Shown: piece by piece, positions 45,204 through 53,181 of the stretch | Position numbering within the stretch: the stretch's first letter is position 1 | How the letters are laid out: every line of letters begins with the position of its first letter | From: Bradyrhizobium sp. 164 | GTDB lineage: Bacteria > Pseudomonadota > Alphaproteobacteria > Rhizobiales > Xanthobacteraceae | DNA length: 64,000 nucleotides | Direction: 5' to 3' | NCBI RefSeq assembly: GCF_023073715.1 | Contig: NZ_JADPKA010000038.1 | Span: forward strand, 1-64,000 | The notes under the pieces: model-generated | Seen by the model: only the letters and a program-made list of their open reading frames with translations | What the model was told of the DNA's origin: nothing | Database searches by the model: none | Made by a program: the position numbers and the translations under genes

Positions 45204-45833
45204 CTAGACAGGTACGGGAATTAGAGGGGCCGCGGCGCGATCCGCAGGATTCTCGCTGGCCGCCAAACCCGCCGCGACGCCGACGCGATCGGCCATTGGA
45301 CGGTTCTGGCTCATCTTGCGCTTGCCTTCGAAGCGCACGACGGGGATGCGGATCCCGACGATGCCGCGCAACTGGCCGGCAATGAAATCCGCGGGAGCGT
45401 CCGAGACGGCCCATGGCTTCGCACGCGCTGCTTCGTGCTTCCGCGTCAGGCGAGTCACAACGTCGAGCAGACGCTCTGGATCCTGGAAGAACTCGACGGG
45501 CCCGTACGCGTGCACGGCGACGTAGTTCCAGGTCGGCACGACCTTGCCGGTCTCCTGCTTGGTCGCGTACCACGAAGGCGTTACATAGGCCTCTGGACCC
45601 ATGAAGATCGTGACCGCGTTTCCGATCGGAGGAACCTGCCACTGCGGATTGGCCTTCGCCAGATGCCCGTAGATCACGCCGCGCTCGCCCTCGCTTTCGT
45701 CGAGAAACAATGGAAGCGGCGTCGCAAGCGGGCCCTCGGCAGTCGCCGTCACCAGATTGGCCAGGCGGGCGTCGCGGATGGTCGCGCGGATACTCTCGAC
45801 GTCTTCGTCCTTGAATGCGGGAGGCGTATACAT
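45204..45833 (-). CDS. PaiB-family FMN-binding regulator
   Basis: 209 residues. MYTPPAFKDEDVESIRATIR, LANLVTATAEGPLATPLPLF, GKVVPTWNYVAVHAYGPVEF and ADFIAGQLRGIVGIRIPVVR are the conserved blocks of the PaiB family (FMN-binding split barrel, formally 'negative transcriptional regulator'). The true biochemical role is little known; a flavin-dependent protease-repressor function was proposed in Bacillus. ATG at 45833 with GGAGA ahead. It stands beside the broken LysE gene, a common pairing. Intact. Confidence 0.85.
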   Translation of the reverse strand: MYTPPAFKDEDVESIRATIRDARLANLVTATAEGPLATPLPLFLDESEGERGVIYGHLAKANPQWQVPPIGNAVTIFMGPEAYVTPSWYATKQETGKVVPTWNYVAVHAYGPVEFFQDPERLLDVVTRLTRKHEAARAKPWAVSDAPADFIAGQLRGIVGIRIPVVRFEGKRKMSQNRPMADRVGVAAGLAASENPADRAAAPLIPVPV

Positions 45834-45894
45834 GGCTTGTCTCCGTTAATGGGTCAAAGGTGGTCCGCTCCGCGCGAGCGCTCATGGAGCAGGG

Positions 45895-46389
45895 CTACTT
45901 GTCCGTTGTGAATTCCGCCTTGCTCGTCGCATCCGGCGGGGCGAGATGACCGATCAGTCCGTGGATGTCGCCCAAGACCCACAGATCGCTCACCTTGTCG
46001 CCTCGAAACGTGAAGATCGGCGCACCGTACCACCACACGTGGCGTCCGGTGGGTGCATGGCCGAACATCGGCTTCCGATGGATGCCGTGGAAGCGCAGCT
46101 TTCCCGAGACCGCGTTGCCCTCCTCGAGCAGATCGAGGATATCAGACGTGTAGTTCTCCAGAGAGTCTGTCACCCATCTGACGTAGTCAGCGAACTGATC
46201 GAAGCCGACGAGGACAGGACCGAGGGAGCCCCGGAAGGTGAATCCGGGCTGAAATATTTCGGGGATTAGAGCAACGTCCGCATTGTCCCACATGTCCTTG
46301 TAGAACTTTCGGACGACTTCTTTCTGCGGGGTTAGACCAACCCGAGCAAAGTCCATGGCGGGCTCGAGTCCTGGCGGCGGGGCAATCAT
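45895..46389 (-). CDS. SnoaL-like (ester-cyclase type) NTF2-fold protein
   Basis: 164 residues from the ATG at 46389 (AAGGAGAGG nine bases ahead). VVRKFYKDMWDNADVALIPE, then FTFRGSLGPVLVGFDQFADY, MFGHAPTGRHVWWYGAPIFT and KVSDLWVLGDIHGLIGHL follow the SnoaL-like polyketide-cyclase/ester-cyclase layout. Members range from true cyclases to small-ligand-binding proteins, so the function is open. Same direction as the PLP lyase gene upstream of it, with 38 bp between. Intact. Confidence 0.75.
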   Translation of the reverse strand: MIAPPPGLEPAMDFARVGLTPQKEVVRKFYKDMWDNADVALIPEIFQPGFTFRGSLGPVLVGFDQFADYVRWVTDSLENYTSDILDLLEEGNAVSGKLRFHGIHRKPMFGHAPTGRHVWWYGAPIFTFRGDKVSDLWVLGDIHGLIGHLAPPDATSKAEFTTDK

Positions 46390-46427
46390 GTTTGGCCTCT
46401 CCTTGACGAACACTCGTTGCGGGTGAA

Positions 46428-47636
46428 CTAAAGACGGTTTAGGGACTGCCCGAGGTCGCCGAGCAAATCTGCCTCGTCTTCCAGACCAACCGACAGGCGA
46501 ATCAAGTCATCTCCGACGCCCCTTTGAAGGCGTGCTTCGGGACGAACAGCGCGCCGGGCATGAACCAGGCTCGCGGGATGCATGATGAGCGTTTCAGCGT
46601 CTCCGAGACTGACGGCAAGCGTAATTAGCTTGAGATGGTCGAGAAAACAGCGGGCAGCATCAAAACCACCACGAAGACCAAAGGACAGCATTCCGGATCC
46701 CGCTGACATTTGTCTCTTTGCGATTGCATGCCGCGGATGGGACGGCAGAAATGGATAATTCACCCACTCTACCGCCGAGTGGGCGTCGAGCATGCGCGCA
46801 ATCGCGAGTGCGTTGGACCCGTGGCGGTCCATCCGGAGAGGAAGTGTCTTGATCCCGCGCAAAATCAGAGACGAAACCATCGGCGACATGACGGCACCGG
46901 TGATGTAGCGCAAGCCGCGATCACGTATTTTTTCGATCAGTTCGCTCCGTCCCAGGAGAGCCCCTCCGAGAACGTCTCCATGCCCGCTGATATATTTGGT
47001 AAGGGAGTGGAGCACGATGTCCGCCCATTGGAGAGGCCTCTGCAGCGCGGGAGATGCAAATGTACCGTCGACGATCACCAGGAGGCCGGCCCGCCGCGCA
47101 CGTTTCGCAATGGCTTCGATGTCGAGGACGTCCCCTGTGGGATTGACCGGCGTCTCAAAGTAGACGACTCTACTGCGAGATGTGAGAACAGCATCCAGAT
47201 TGGCGGGATCACTGAGATCGACAGGGATGGTCTTTATGCCGAAGCGAGGCAAGCCCTGTTCCGTCATGGTTGTCGTATTCGAATACAAAGTCCGATGGAC
47301 GATGAGTTCGTCATCTTGGGATAAGAGCGAAAGAACCAAGGCACCGAACGCGGCCATTCCCGAGGCCAGTACGACGGCGTCTTCGGCACCCTCCAAGTTT
47401 GCCAAGCGGGATTCCAGCAATGCGGTCGTCGGATTGAACTCCCGCCCATACAGTTTGCCCCCCAATGCGGCCACCGCATCCAATTCGGCGACGCTGTCGA
47501 AGGCGAAGGTCGACGTCATATGAATGGGATGAGATACCGCGCGAGAGTGATGGGCAGGGTCATACCCATGGTGGATCGCTCGTGTCGAGAACCCGAACCC
47601 AGGTCCATCCCTTGCAATTAATTCCGAAGCAGCCAT
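46428..47636 (-). CDS. Cys/Met-metabolism PLP enzyme (methionine gamma-lyase/cystathionine gamma-synthase type)
   Basis: 402 residues. STRAIHHGYDPAHHSRAVSH and PIHMTSTFAF open the family; GKLYGREFNPTTALLESRLA contains the conserved Tyr-x-Arg; VVYFETPVNPTGDVLDI and the PLP lysine in LHSLTKYISGHGDVLGGALL are intact. Enzymes of this group cleave or form the C-gamma bond of methionine, homocysteine or cystathionine. No O-acyl-homoserine genes lie nearby, so degradation (gamma-lyase) is slightly favoured. ATG at 47636. It precedes the SnoaL-like gene and follows acuI. Confidence 0.85.
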   Translation of the reverse strand: MAASELIARDGPGFGFSTRAIHHGYDPAHHSRAVSHPIHMTSTFAFDSVAELDAVAALGGKLYGREFNPTTALLESRLANLEGAEDAVVLASGMAAFGALVLSLLSQDDELIVHRTLYSNTTTMTEQGLPRFGIKTIPVDLSDPANLDAVLTSRSRVVYFETPVNPTGDVLDIEAIAKRARRAGLLVIVDGTFASPALQRPLQWADIVLHSLTKYISGHGDVLGGALLGRSELIEKIRDRGLRYITGAVMSPMVSSLILRGIKTLPLRMDRHGSNALAIARMLDAHSAVEWVNYPFLPSHPRHAIAKRQMSAGSGMLSFGLRGGFDAARCFLDHLKLITLAVSLGDAETLIMHPASLVHARRAVRPEARLQRGVGDDLIRLSVGLEDEADLLGDLGQSLNRL

Positions 47637-47734
47637 GTTTGGGGATCTCCCATCTTTGGACGAGCGGTCATTGCCTTCAGGTTTGTTTCGAGGTGCGACC
47701 GCCCCAGTCGCATCGCTCTACTTTTCGGTCGATG

Positions 47735-48718
47735 TCATCTATTGACGTTGACGACCGTGCGCCCGCGCACTTGGCCACTCATCAGGCCGCCAGCCGCGGC
47801 GACGACGTCGTTCAGACTGATCTCGACCGCCGTCTTCTCCAGATCGGCTTCGGTAAGCAAGGAAGCGAGACGATCCCAGGCTTCGACACGTTCTGCCTTC
47901 GGGCGGGTCACGCTGTTGATGCCGAACAGCGCCACTCCTCGCAGGATGAAGGGGGCGACGCTTGCGGGAAAATCCAATCCCTGCGCCATGCCGCACGCAG
48001 CAACCGCTCCGTCCGCTTTGATTCCGGCGCACACATTGGCGAGTGTATGGCTGCCTACCGAGTCGATCGCGGCGATCCACCGTTCCTTCTGCAGCGGCTT
48101 GCCGGGCTGCGACAATTGTGACCGGTCGATGATCTTGGCAGCGCCCAGGCTCTTAAGATAGGGCTCCTCGTCCGGTCGGCCGGTCGAAGCCACGACGCGG
48201 AAACCGAGCTTGTGGAGAAGCATGATCGCGATGCTGCCGACGCCTCCGCCGGCGCCGGTCACCAGCACGTCGCCCGCGCCGGGACGGATGCCATACTTCT
48301 CGAGGGCTACGACCGACAGCATCGCGGTATAGCCCGCGGTACCAATGATCATCGCGCGGCGGGAAGACATCGAGGGCGGCAGCTTGATCAACCAGTCGGC
48401 CTTGACCTTTGCTCGCTGCGCCAGGCCGCCCCAATGTTGTTCGCCGACACCCCAGCCGTTGAGAACTACCCGGTCCCCCGGCACGAAGGTCGGGTCGGAG
48501 CTGGACGAGACCACGCCAGCGAAGTCGATCCCGGGCACCAGCGGGAAGGATCTCACGATCGGGCCCTTGCCGGTAATCGCGAGGCCGTCCTTGTAGTTCA
48601 GCGTGCTGAACTCGACCTCGACGGTCACCTCAGCGTCGGGCAGGCGGCTGTCCGGCAATTCGGCGACGTCGGCGCGATATCCCCGCTCGTCCTTCTCGAT
48701 CAACACGGCTTTGAACAA
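47735..48718 (-). CDS. acuI: Acrylyl-CoA reductase-like zinc-independent MDR oxidoreductase (AcuI/YhdH type)
   Basis: 327 residues. LFKAVLIEKDERGYRADVAE, STLNYKDGLAITGKGPIVRS, PLVPGIDFAGVV, the NADPH motif VTGAGGGVGSIAIMLLHKLG, and FILRGVALFGINSV are the conserved blocks of the AcuI/YhdH family, which reduces acrylyl-CoA to propionyl-CoA with NADPH and detoxifies acrylate-like electrophiles. The start is a TTG at 48718 (GAGGAG ahead), 13 bp after the TetR gene stop. The frame stays open upstream without homology. Co-location with an AcuR-like repressor supports the name. Intact. Confidence 0.8.
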   Translation of the reverse strand: MFKAVLIEKDERGYRADVAELPDSRLPDAEVTVEVEFSTLNYKDGLAITGKGPIVRSFPLVPGIDFAGVVSSSSDPTFVPGDRVVLNGWGVGEQHWGGLAQRAKVKADWLIKLPPSMSSRRAMIIGTAGYTAMLSVVALEKYGIRPGAGDVLVTGAGGGVGSIAIMLLHKLGFRVVASTGRPDEEPYLKSLGAAKIIDRSQLSQPGKPLQKERWIAAIDSVGSHTLANVCAGIKADGAVAACGMAQGLDFPASVAPFILRGVALFGINSVTRPKAERVEAWDRLASLLTEADLEKTAVEISLNDVVAAAGGLMSGQVRGRTVVNVNR

Positions 48719-48731
48719 CTCGAACTCCTCT

Positions 48732-49400
48732 TCACGATTTTCTTCTGGGCCTGGCCTTCGGCTCGTCCGGACGCGGCAGGCCGGCGACGAAGCCGGCGAT
48801 GAAGGTATCGAGCGGGAGGCCATTCTTGACGAGGCGCGCCCGCATCACCGCTCCCTCCCAGCCGATCCAGAAGAACTCAGCCAAGGCATCGCAGTCCGCG
48901 CTGCCGATCTCGCCGGCCTCGTATGCGCGTTCCAGGCAATGCGCCACCTTCCGCTGCCATCCCTTGACGATCTCGTCCAACGCGGACCTGTAGTCCTCGG
49001 GCAGCGCTTCGACCTCTTGGCTGAGGTTTCCGACGAGGCAGCCGCGCGTATAACTGTATTTCGCCATGCCCGCTTTGGCGTCTTCGACGAAAGCTCGCAT
49101 GCGCGCCAACGGCGCAAGCCTTTGGTCGTTCAGGGCGCGGTCCAGCTTGTGTCGGAAGAAGGAGTCGTAGGCCTTCATGATTTCGCGGCCGTAGTCGGCC
49201 TTGCTTTCGAAGTAGTGGTAGAATGAACCCTTTGGCACCGTGGCACGGCGCAGCAGCGCGTCCAGACCCGTAGCTGCGAAACCTTGCTGGGTCATCACCT
49301 CCATTCCGCAACGGATCAGAACGTCACGGGTCGGCGCATAGCCGACTTCGTTTCGGCTCGACACGTTCAGCTGGCGGTAATTATCTGCAGATTTAACCAT
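48732..49400 (-). CDS. TetR-family regulator, AcuR-like
   Basis: 222 residues. The N-terminal HTH (RDVLIRCGMEVMTQQGFAAT, then GLDALLRRATVPKGSFYHYF) is followed by a ligand domain (RGCLVGNLSQEVEALPEDYR), as in AcuR and relatives that sense acrylate or similar electrophiles. It precedes acuI by 13 bp in the same direction. A TetR-type palindrome (49411-49427) lies 10 bp before its start, so it probably represses its own operon and possibly the divergent catabolic genes. Intact. Confidence 0.8.
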   Translation of the reverse strand: MVKSADNYRQLNVSSRNEVGYAPTRDVLIRCGMEVMTQQGFAATGLDALLRRATVPKGSFYHYFESKADYGREIMKAYDSFFRHKLDRALNDQRLAPLARMRAFVEDAKAGMAKYSYTRGCLVGNLSQEVEALPEDYRSALDEIVKGWQRKVAHCLERAYEAGEIGSADCDALAEFFWIGWEGAVMRARLVKNGLPLDTFIAGFVAGLPRPDEPKARPRRKS

Positions 49401-49410
49401 TGCTCCTCAC

Positions 49411-49427
49411 TAGACCGATCGTCTAGA
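49411..49427. promoter_or_regulatory. TetR-type operator palindrome
   Basis: CTAGAC-CGATC-GTCTAG, a perfect 6+6 inverted repeat with a 5-bp spacer, of the TAGAC/GTCTA type common for this TetR group. It lies 10 bp upstream of the TetR start and 205 bp upstream of the divergent binding-protein gene. Confidence 0.7.
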
Positions 49428-49631
49428 ACACAATCATTGGGCTTGGCAAGCATGTAACTCGGCTAGCGGGCGGCAAAATCGGCCCATTTCTTGCTAGCTT
49501 TCGCACATTGTATGCTTATTCGGCAGCTTTTGCCGAGTCATTGTGCGCCTCGGGTCTGGTCACGTTAGTTTCTTACTTGACACAAAGTGTCATTGGCTCG
49601 AAGGTGGATCGTCCTTCGAGGTAGGCGCTGC

Positions 49632-50627
49632 ATGTTTCGTTCTTTCCGAAAAGCTACGTCGATTGCCACCGGCGCCGCCATTCTTTGTCTCGGCTTTCTT
49701 GCTGAGCCGGCCGATGCGGCCGATGCCTACCCCTCGACCACGATCAAGCTGGTCGTCGGATTCCCGGCTGGAGGCCCGACTGACATCATTGGCCGCGTCA
49801 TCGGCCGTTTGCTCTCGAAGGAGTTGAACCAGACCGTCATTGTGGAGAACAACGGCGGCGCCGGCGGGATGATCGCCGCGTCAAACGTCTCCCGCGCGAA
49901 GCCCGACGGGTACACGCTTCTTGTCGCGGTGGAATCCTCGAATACTCGAGCCAAAGCGCTGTATTCATCCGTGCGCTACGATCAGCAGAATGGCTTCACC
50001 TACATCCGGAAGGTCGCGAAGCAGCGGAACCTACTCGTCGTGAACCCGAAATTTCCCGTATCCAGCGTTCCTGAGCTCGTCGCCTATCTGAGGGCGCACC
50101 CGGGGGAGGTGAACTTCGGCGGTACGTTCGGGGCGACATCCCACATCGGTGGCACGCTGTTCGACATGGCCTACGATACGAAAATGTCGTTCATCAACTA
50201 TTCCGGCGGCAATCAACCGATCGTGGATTGCATGTCGGGGATATTGCAGGTGGGCTTCTTCACCGAAGCCACGATAGGTCAGCAGGTCAAGGCAGGATCC
50301 CTGAAGGCGCTCGCGGTGACGTCGGCCGACCGGTCGCCGGCCTTCCCGGATCTGCCGACGATCGAGCAGGCCGCTGGCAAGCGTCTCGATATCTCGCCGT
50401 GGTTCGGGGTCGCGGGTCCGCCGGGCCTTCCCGCGGACCTCGTCGCCAAGATTGGCGCCGCCCTCGACAAGGCTTCGAGCGATCCGGAGTTCCTGAAGCA
50501 GTTGGAGACGATCGGCGCAACTCCGATCGCTGGTTCGACGGTGGAGACCTTCACGGCCGACGTCGGAAAGGAAGAAGCCTACTGGAATCAGTGGGCCAAG
50601 GACATCGGAGCGCCGCTTCAGAAGTAG
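49632..50627 (+). CDS. Tripartite tricarboxylate transporter substrate-binding protein (Bug family)
   Basis: 331 residues. The signal peptide runs SIATGAAILCLGFLAEPADA. Bug-family blocks are KLVVGFPAGGPTDIIGRVIG, VENNGGAGGMIAASNVSRAK and GSLKALAVTSADRSPAFPDL. It should bind a carboxylate (or sulfonate) in the periplasm and deliver it to a TctBA permease. The tctBA genes at the other end of this operon are collapsed, so a different permease would be needed. I chose the ATG at 49632. First gene of a plus-strand operon divergent from acuR. Confidence 0.85.
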   Translation: MFRSFRKATSIATGAAILCLGFLAEPADAADAYPSTTIKLVVGFPAGGPTDIIGRVIGRLLSKELNQTVIVENNGGAGGMIAASNVSRAKPDGYTLLVAVESSNTRAKALYSSVRYDQQNGFTYIRKVAKQRNLLVVNPKFPVSSVPELVAYLRAHPGEVNFGGTFGATSHIGGTLFDMAYDTKMSFINYSGGNQPIVDCMSGILQVGFFTEATIGQQVKAGSLKALAVTSADRSPAFPDLPTIEQAAGKRLDISPWFGVAGPPGLPADLVAKIGAALDKASSDPEFLKQLETIGATPIAGSTVETFTADVGKEEAYWNQWAKDIGAPLQK

Positions 50628-50645
50628 CTCGCCGAAGGATCTTCT

Positions 50646-51824
50646 ATGGACTTCTATCATCAGTACGATGCTCATCTTTCCGCCGACGAGCGTGATCACG
50701 TGGCGAAGGCGCGGGCGTTCTGTGCTGGTGCCTTTTCCGCGAGCGTCTTCGCCGCGCACATGGGGGGCGAGGCGTTTCCGGAAAAGTGGATCGCCGAGTG
50801 GGCGGCGCTCGGCATGCTGGGACTTCAGGCCAAGCGTGCTCACGGTGGACTGGATGCGTCCTACCTGTGCAAGATTCGCGTGGCGCAGGAGATGGCGCGT
50901 CACGGCTTCGCAGCGGCGTTCTGCCTGAACCATCACCAAGGCGGAGCGACGCGTCTTTCCCAGACCGGTACGCCGGTCCAGATCGAGCGTCTCCTGCAGC
51001 CCGCGCTGCGCGGCGAGCTTCTTCTGACGACAGCCATGACCGAGCCGGCCGGCGGCAGCGATGTCTCCGCCCTTACCACGACGGCCGTTCCGGTCGACAG
51101 CGGCTGGGCTCTGAGCGGCACCAAAGCGTGGATGACCGACGGCCTGCTGGTGGGTGGTCTCATCGTCCTGGCCCGCGTCGGAGACGCTGCCGGGGCGGGT
51201 GACATCGCCAGCTTTTACGTGCCTTTCGGCGAGGCCGAGACGGTGAAGCGGACCGAGATCGTTGTTCCCGGAGCGCGTTCCTTCCGTCTGGCCGAAGTGG
51301 CTTTCGACGCTCACTTCATTCCCGAGTGGTGTCTGATTGCAGCGCCGGGCGCCGCGCTCAAAGCTTCGATGGCATCGGTCAACGCGGCCCGCGTTCACGT
51401 GGCCGCCATGTGCGTGGCGACTCTGCATGCGGCGCTGTGCGAGGCGGTGGACTACTGCGAAGGCCGGCAGGCCTTCGGAAAGCCGCTGACCGGACATCAG
51501 GGCCTGCGCTGGGAGCTGGCGGAGGTGTCGGTCCGGCTCGAGGCCGCCAACGCGCTCGTCTTCCGCGCCGCCGAGCAGATCCAGATCGGGGGAAATCCGG
51601 TCGCGCTGGCTGCGCAAGCCAAGAAGTTCGCTGTCGACACCGCGCTTTGGGGCATCGATCAGTGCGTCCGGATCCTGGGCGCGACGGGCGCCGGCGCGGG
51701 CCACCGCCTGAACATGCATTTCGCCGAGGTCCGGATGGCGGCCTACGCCGACGGCACCAACGAGATGCTGCTCGACCGGGTCGGCCGCGGCCTGTCCGCG
51801 ACGTACCCCAAATCAATCCCGTAG
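50646..51824 (+). CDS. Acyl-CoA dehydrogenase
   Basis: 392 residues with three-domain ACAD architecture. TAMTEPAGGSDVSALTTTAV is the family signature 1, GTKAWMTDGLLVGG the beta domain, and QAFGKPLTGHQGLRWELAEV, then MAAYADGTNEMLLDRVGRGL the C-terminal signature. Where many members have the catalytic Glu (YEGT), this one has Asp (YADGT), so the base may be Asp or lie elsewhere, as in isovaleryl-CoA dehydrogenase. It follows the binding-protein gene by 18 bp with GAAGGA ahead. It probably oxidises the CoA thioester made by the next enzyme pair. Confidence 0.85.
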   Translation: MDFYHQYDAHLSADERDHVAKARAFCAGAFSASVFAAHMGGEAFPEKWIAEWAALGMLGLQAKRAHGGLDASYLCKIRVAQEMARHGFAAAFCLNHHQGGATRLSQTGTPVQIERLLQPALRGELLLTTAMTEPAGGSDVSALTTTAVPVDSGWALSGTKAWMTDGLLVGGLIVLARVGDAAGAGDIASFYVPFGEAETVKRTEIVVPGARSFRLAEVAFDAHFIPEWCLIAAPGAALKASMASVNAARVHVAAMCVATLHAALCEAVDYCEGRQAFGKPLTGHQGLRWELAEVSVRLEAANALVFRAAEQIQIGGNPVALAAQAKKFAVDTALWGIDQCVRILGATGAGAGHRLNMHFAEVRMAAYADGTNEMLLDRVGRGLSATYPKSIP

Positions 51825-51844
51825 CAAACACGGCGGACGAAACG

Positions 51845-52507
51845 ATGCGCAACGTAGTGGTTGAAGACGCGGCGGCGGCCGTGGAGGGCATCAAGGACGG
51901 CGACACCGTCATGATGGGCGGGTTCGGCGGAGCGGGTCTTCCGCTCGGAGTGGTCAAGGCGGTGCTCGACCGCCGCGTCCGCGACCTGACGCTGATATCG
52001 AACAACGCCGGCTCCACGGAGGACGATCTGTCGCTGTGGTTCGAAGCCAGGATCGTTCGCAAGATCGTCTGCTCCTATCCGCGCAGCGCTAAGCAGTTCG
52101 CCGAACAATATCGTGCCGGCACGGTCGAGCTCGAACTCGTTCCGCAGGGCACGTTGGTGGAGCGCATCCGGGCGGGCGGCGCCGGTCTCGGCGGCTTCCT
52201 TTCTCCCGTCGGCGTCGGAACGGTATTCGCTGACGGCAAGGAGAAGATCGTCGTCGACGGACGCGAATTCATTCTTGAGCTACCGCTTCATGCAGATTTC
52301 GCTTTCGTCAAAGGTCATCTCGCCGACACGCTCGGCAACGTCACCTACAACAAGACGGCGCGCAACCACTGCGCGGTCATGGCGACCGCCGGCCGGACGG
52401 TCGCCGTGGAAGTCGACCGCGTGGTCAACGTCGGCGATTTGGATCCGGAAGCCATAGTCACTCCATGCATCTTCGTCGATCGCGTTTTCGCAAGGAGCTC
52501 CCGATGA
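51845..52507 (+). CDS. Family I CoA-transferase, subunit A
   Basis: 220 residues. DTVMMGGFGGAGLPLGVVKA is the CoA-binding signature of subunit A (GGFGxxGxP), and LPLHADFAFVKGHLADTLGN, then TYNKTARN are standard for PcaI/AtoD/ScoA-like subunits. Activates a carboxylic acid by transferring CoA from a donor acyl-CoA. It ends in an ATGA overlap with subunit B. Substrate unknown. Confidence 0.85.
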   Translation: MRNVVVEDAAAAVEGIKDGDTVMMGGFGGAGLPLGVVKAVLDRRVRDLTLISNNAGSTEDDLSLWFEARIVRKIVCSYPRSAKQFAEQYRAGTVELELVPQGTLVERIRAGGAGLGGFLSPVGVGTVFADGKEKIVVDGREFILELPLHADFAFVKGHLADTLGNVTYNKTARNHCAVMATAGRTVAVEVDRVVNVGDLDPEAIVTPCIFVDRVFARSSR

Positions 52508-53181
52508 TACCGCTTTCACGCGATGCGCTGGCGCGCATGGTCGCACTTCATCTGCCGCAGGAAGGATTCGTCAATCTCGGTATCGGCGCCCCGACGCACG
52601 TCGCTGACTACCTACCGGAAGGGTCTGGCGTGATCCTTCACAGCGAGAACGGCGTGCTTAACGTGGGTCCGAAGCCGGCGGCGGGCGAAGAGGACTGGGA
52701 TCTCATCAATGCAGGGAAGATGCCCATCTCGCTCCGGACCGGCGGTTCCTACTTCGACTCCAGCCTCTCATTCGCTATGATGCGAGGCGGTCATCTCGAC
52801 GTCGCCGTGCTCGGAGCCTTTCAGGTGTCCAAGGCCGGCGATCTCGCCAACTGGACGACCGGTGACAACGGGTCTCCGCCCGGCATCGGCGGAGCCATCG
52901 ATCTGGCGGTCGGCGCCAAGTCGATCTGGGTAATGATGGACCACACCACTAAGGATGGCCGCTCCCGCATCGTGGAGCGATGTGGATATCCGCTCACGGC
53001 GCGCGGAGTGGTGACCCGCATCTTCACCAACCTCTGCATTATCGAAGTAACCGAGGATGGCCTGGCCGTTCGGGCGCTACTCGACGGCCTCGCGATCGAG
53101 GCGCTGCGAGATCGGACGGAGGCGCCACTGCGCGTCATGGGCGACTCCCTGACCATCACGCAGGACGGGAGCGTCGCATGA
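52504..53181 (+). CDS. Family I CoA-transferase, subunit B
   Basis: 225 residues from the ATG inside the subunit A stop. GFVNLGIGAPTHVADYLPEG and LHSENGVLNVGPKP contain the catalytic Glu (SENG). GGHLDVAVLGAFQVSKAGDL and the ending RVMGDSLTITQDGSVA complete the domain. It overlaps the TPP enzyme start by ATGA, which keeps subunits and lyase in equal amounts. Intact. Confidence 0.85.
   Translation: MIPLSRDALARMVALHLPQEGFVNLGIGAPTHVADYLPEGSGVILHSENGVLNVGPKPAAGEEDWDLINAGKMPISLRTGGSYFDSSLSFAMMRGGHLDVAVLGAFQVSKAGDLANWTTGDNGSPPGIGGAIDLAVGAKSIWVMMDHTTKDGRSRIVERCGYPLTARGVVTRIFTNLCIIEVTEDGLAVRALLDGLAIEALRDRTEAPLRVMGDSLTITQDGSVA

Noticed and set aside
50031..51719. 562-codon minus-strand open frame
   Set aside because: Antisense to the Bug and acyl-CoA dehydrogenase genes, His/Arg-rich without motifs; a consequence of high third-position GC.
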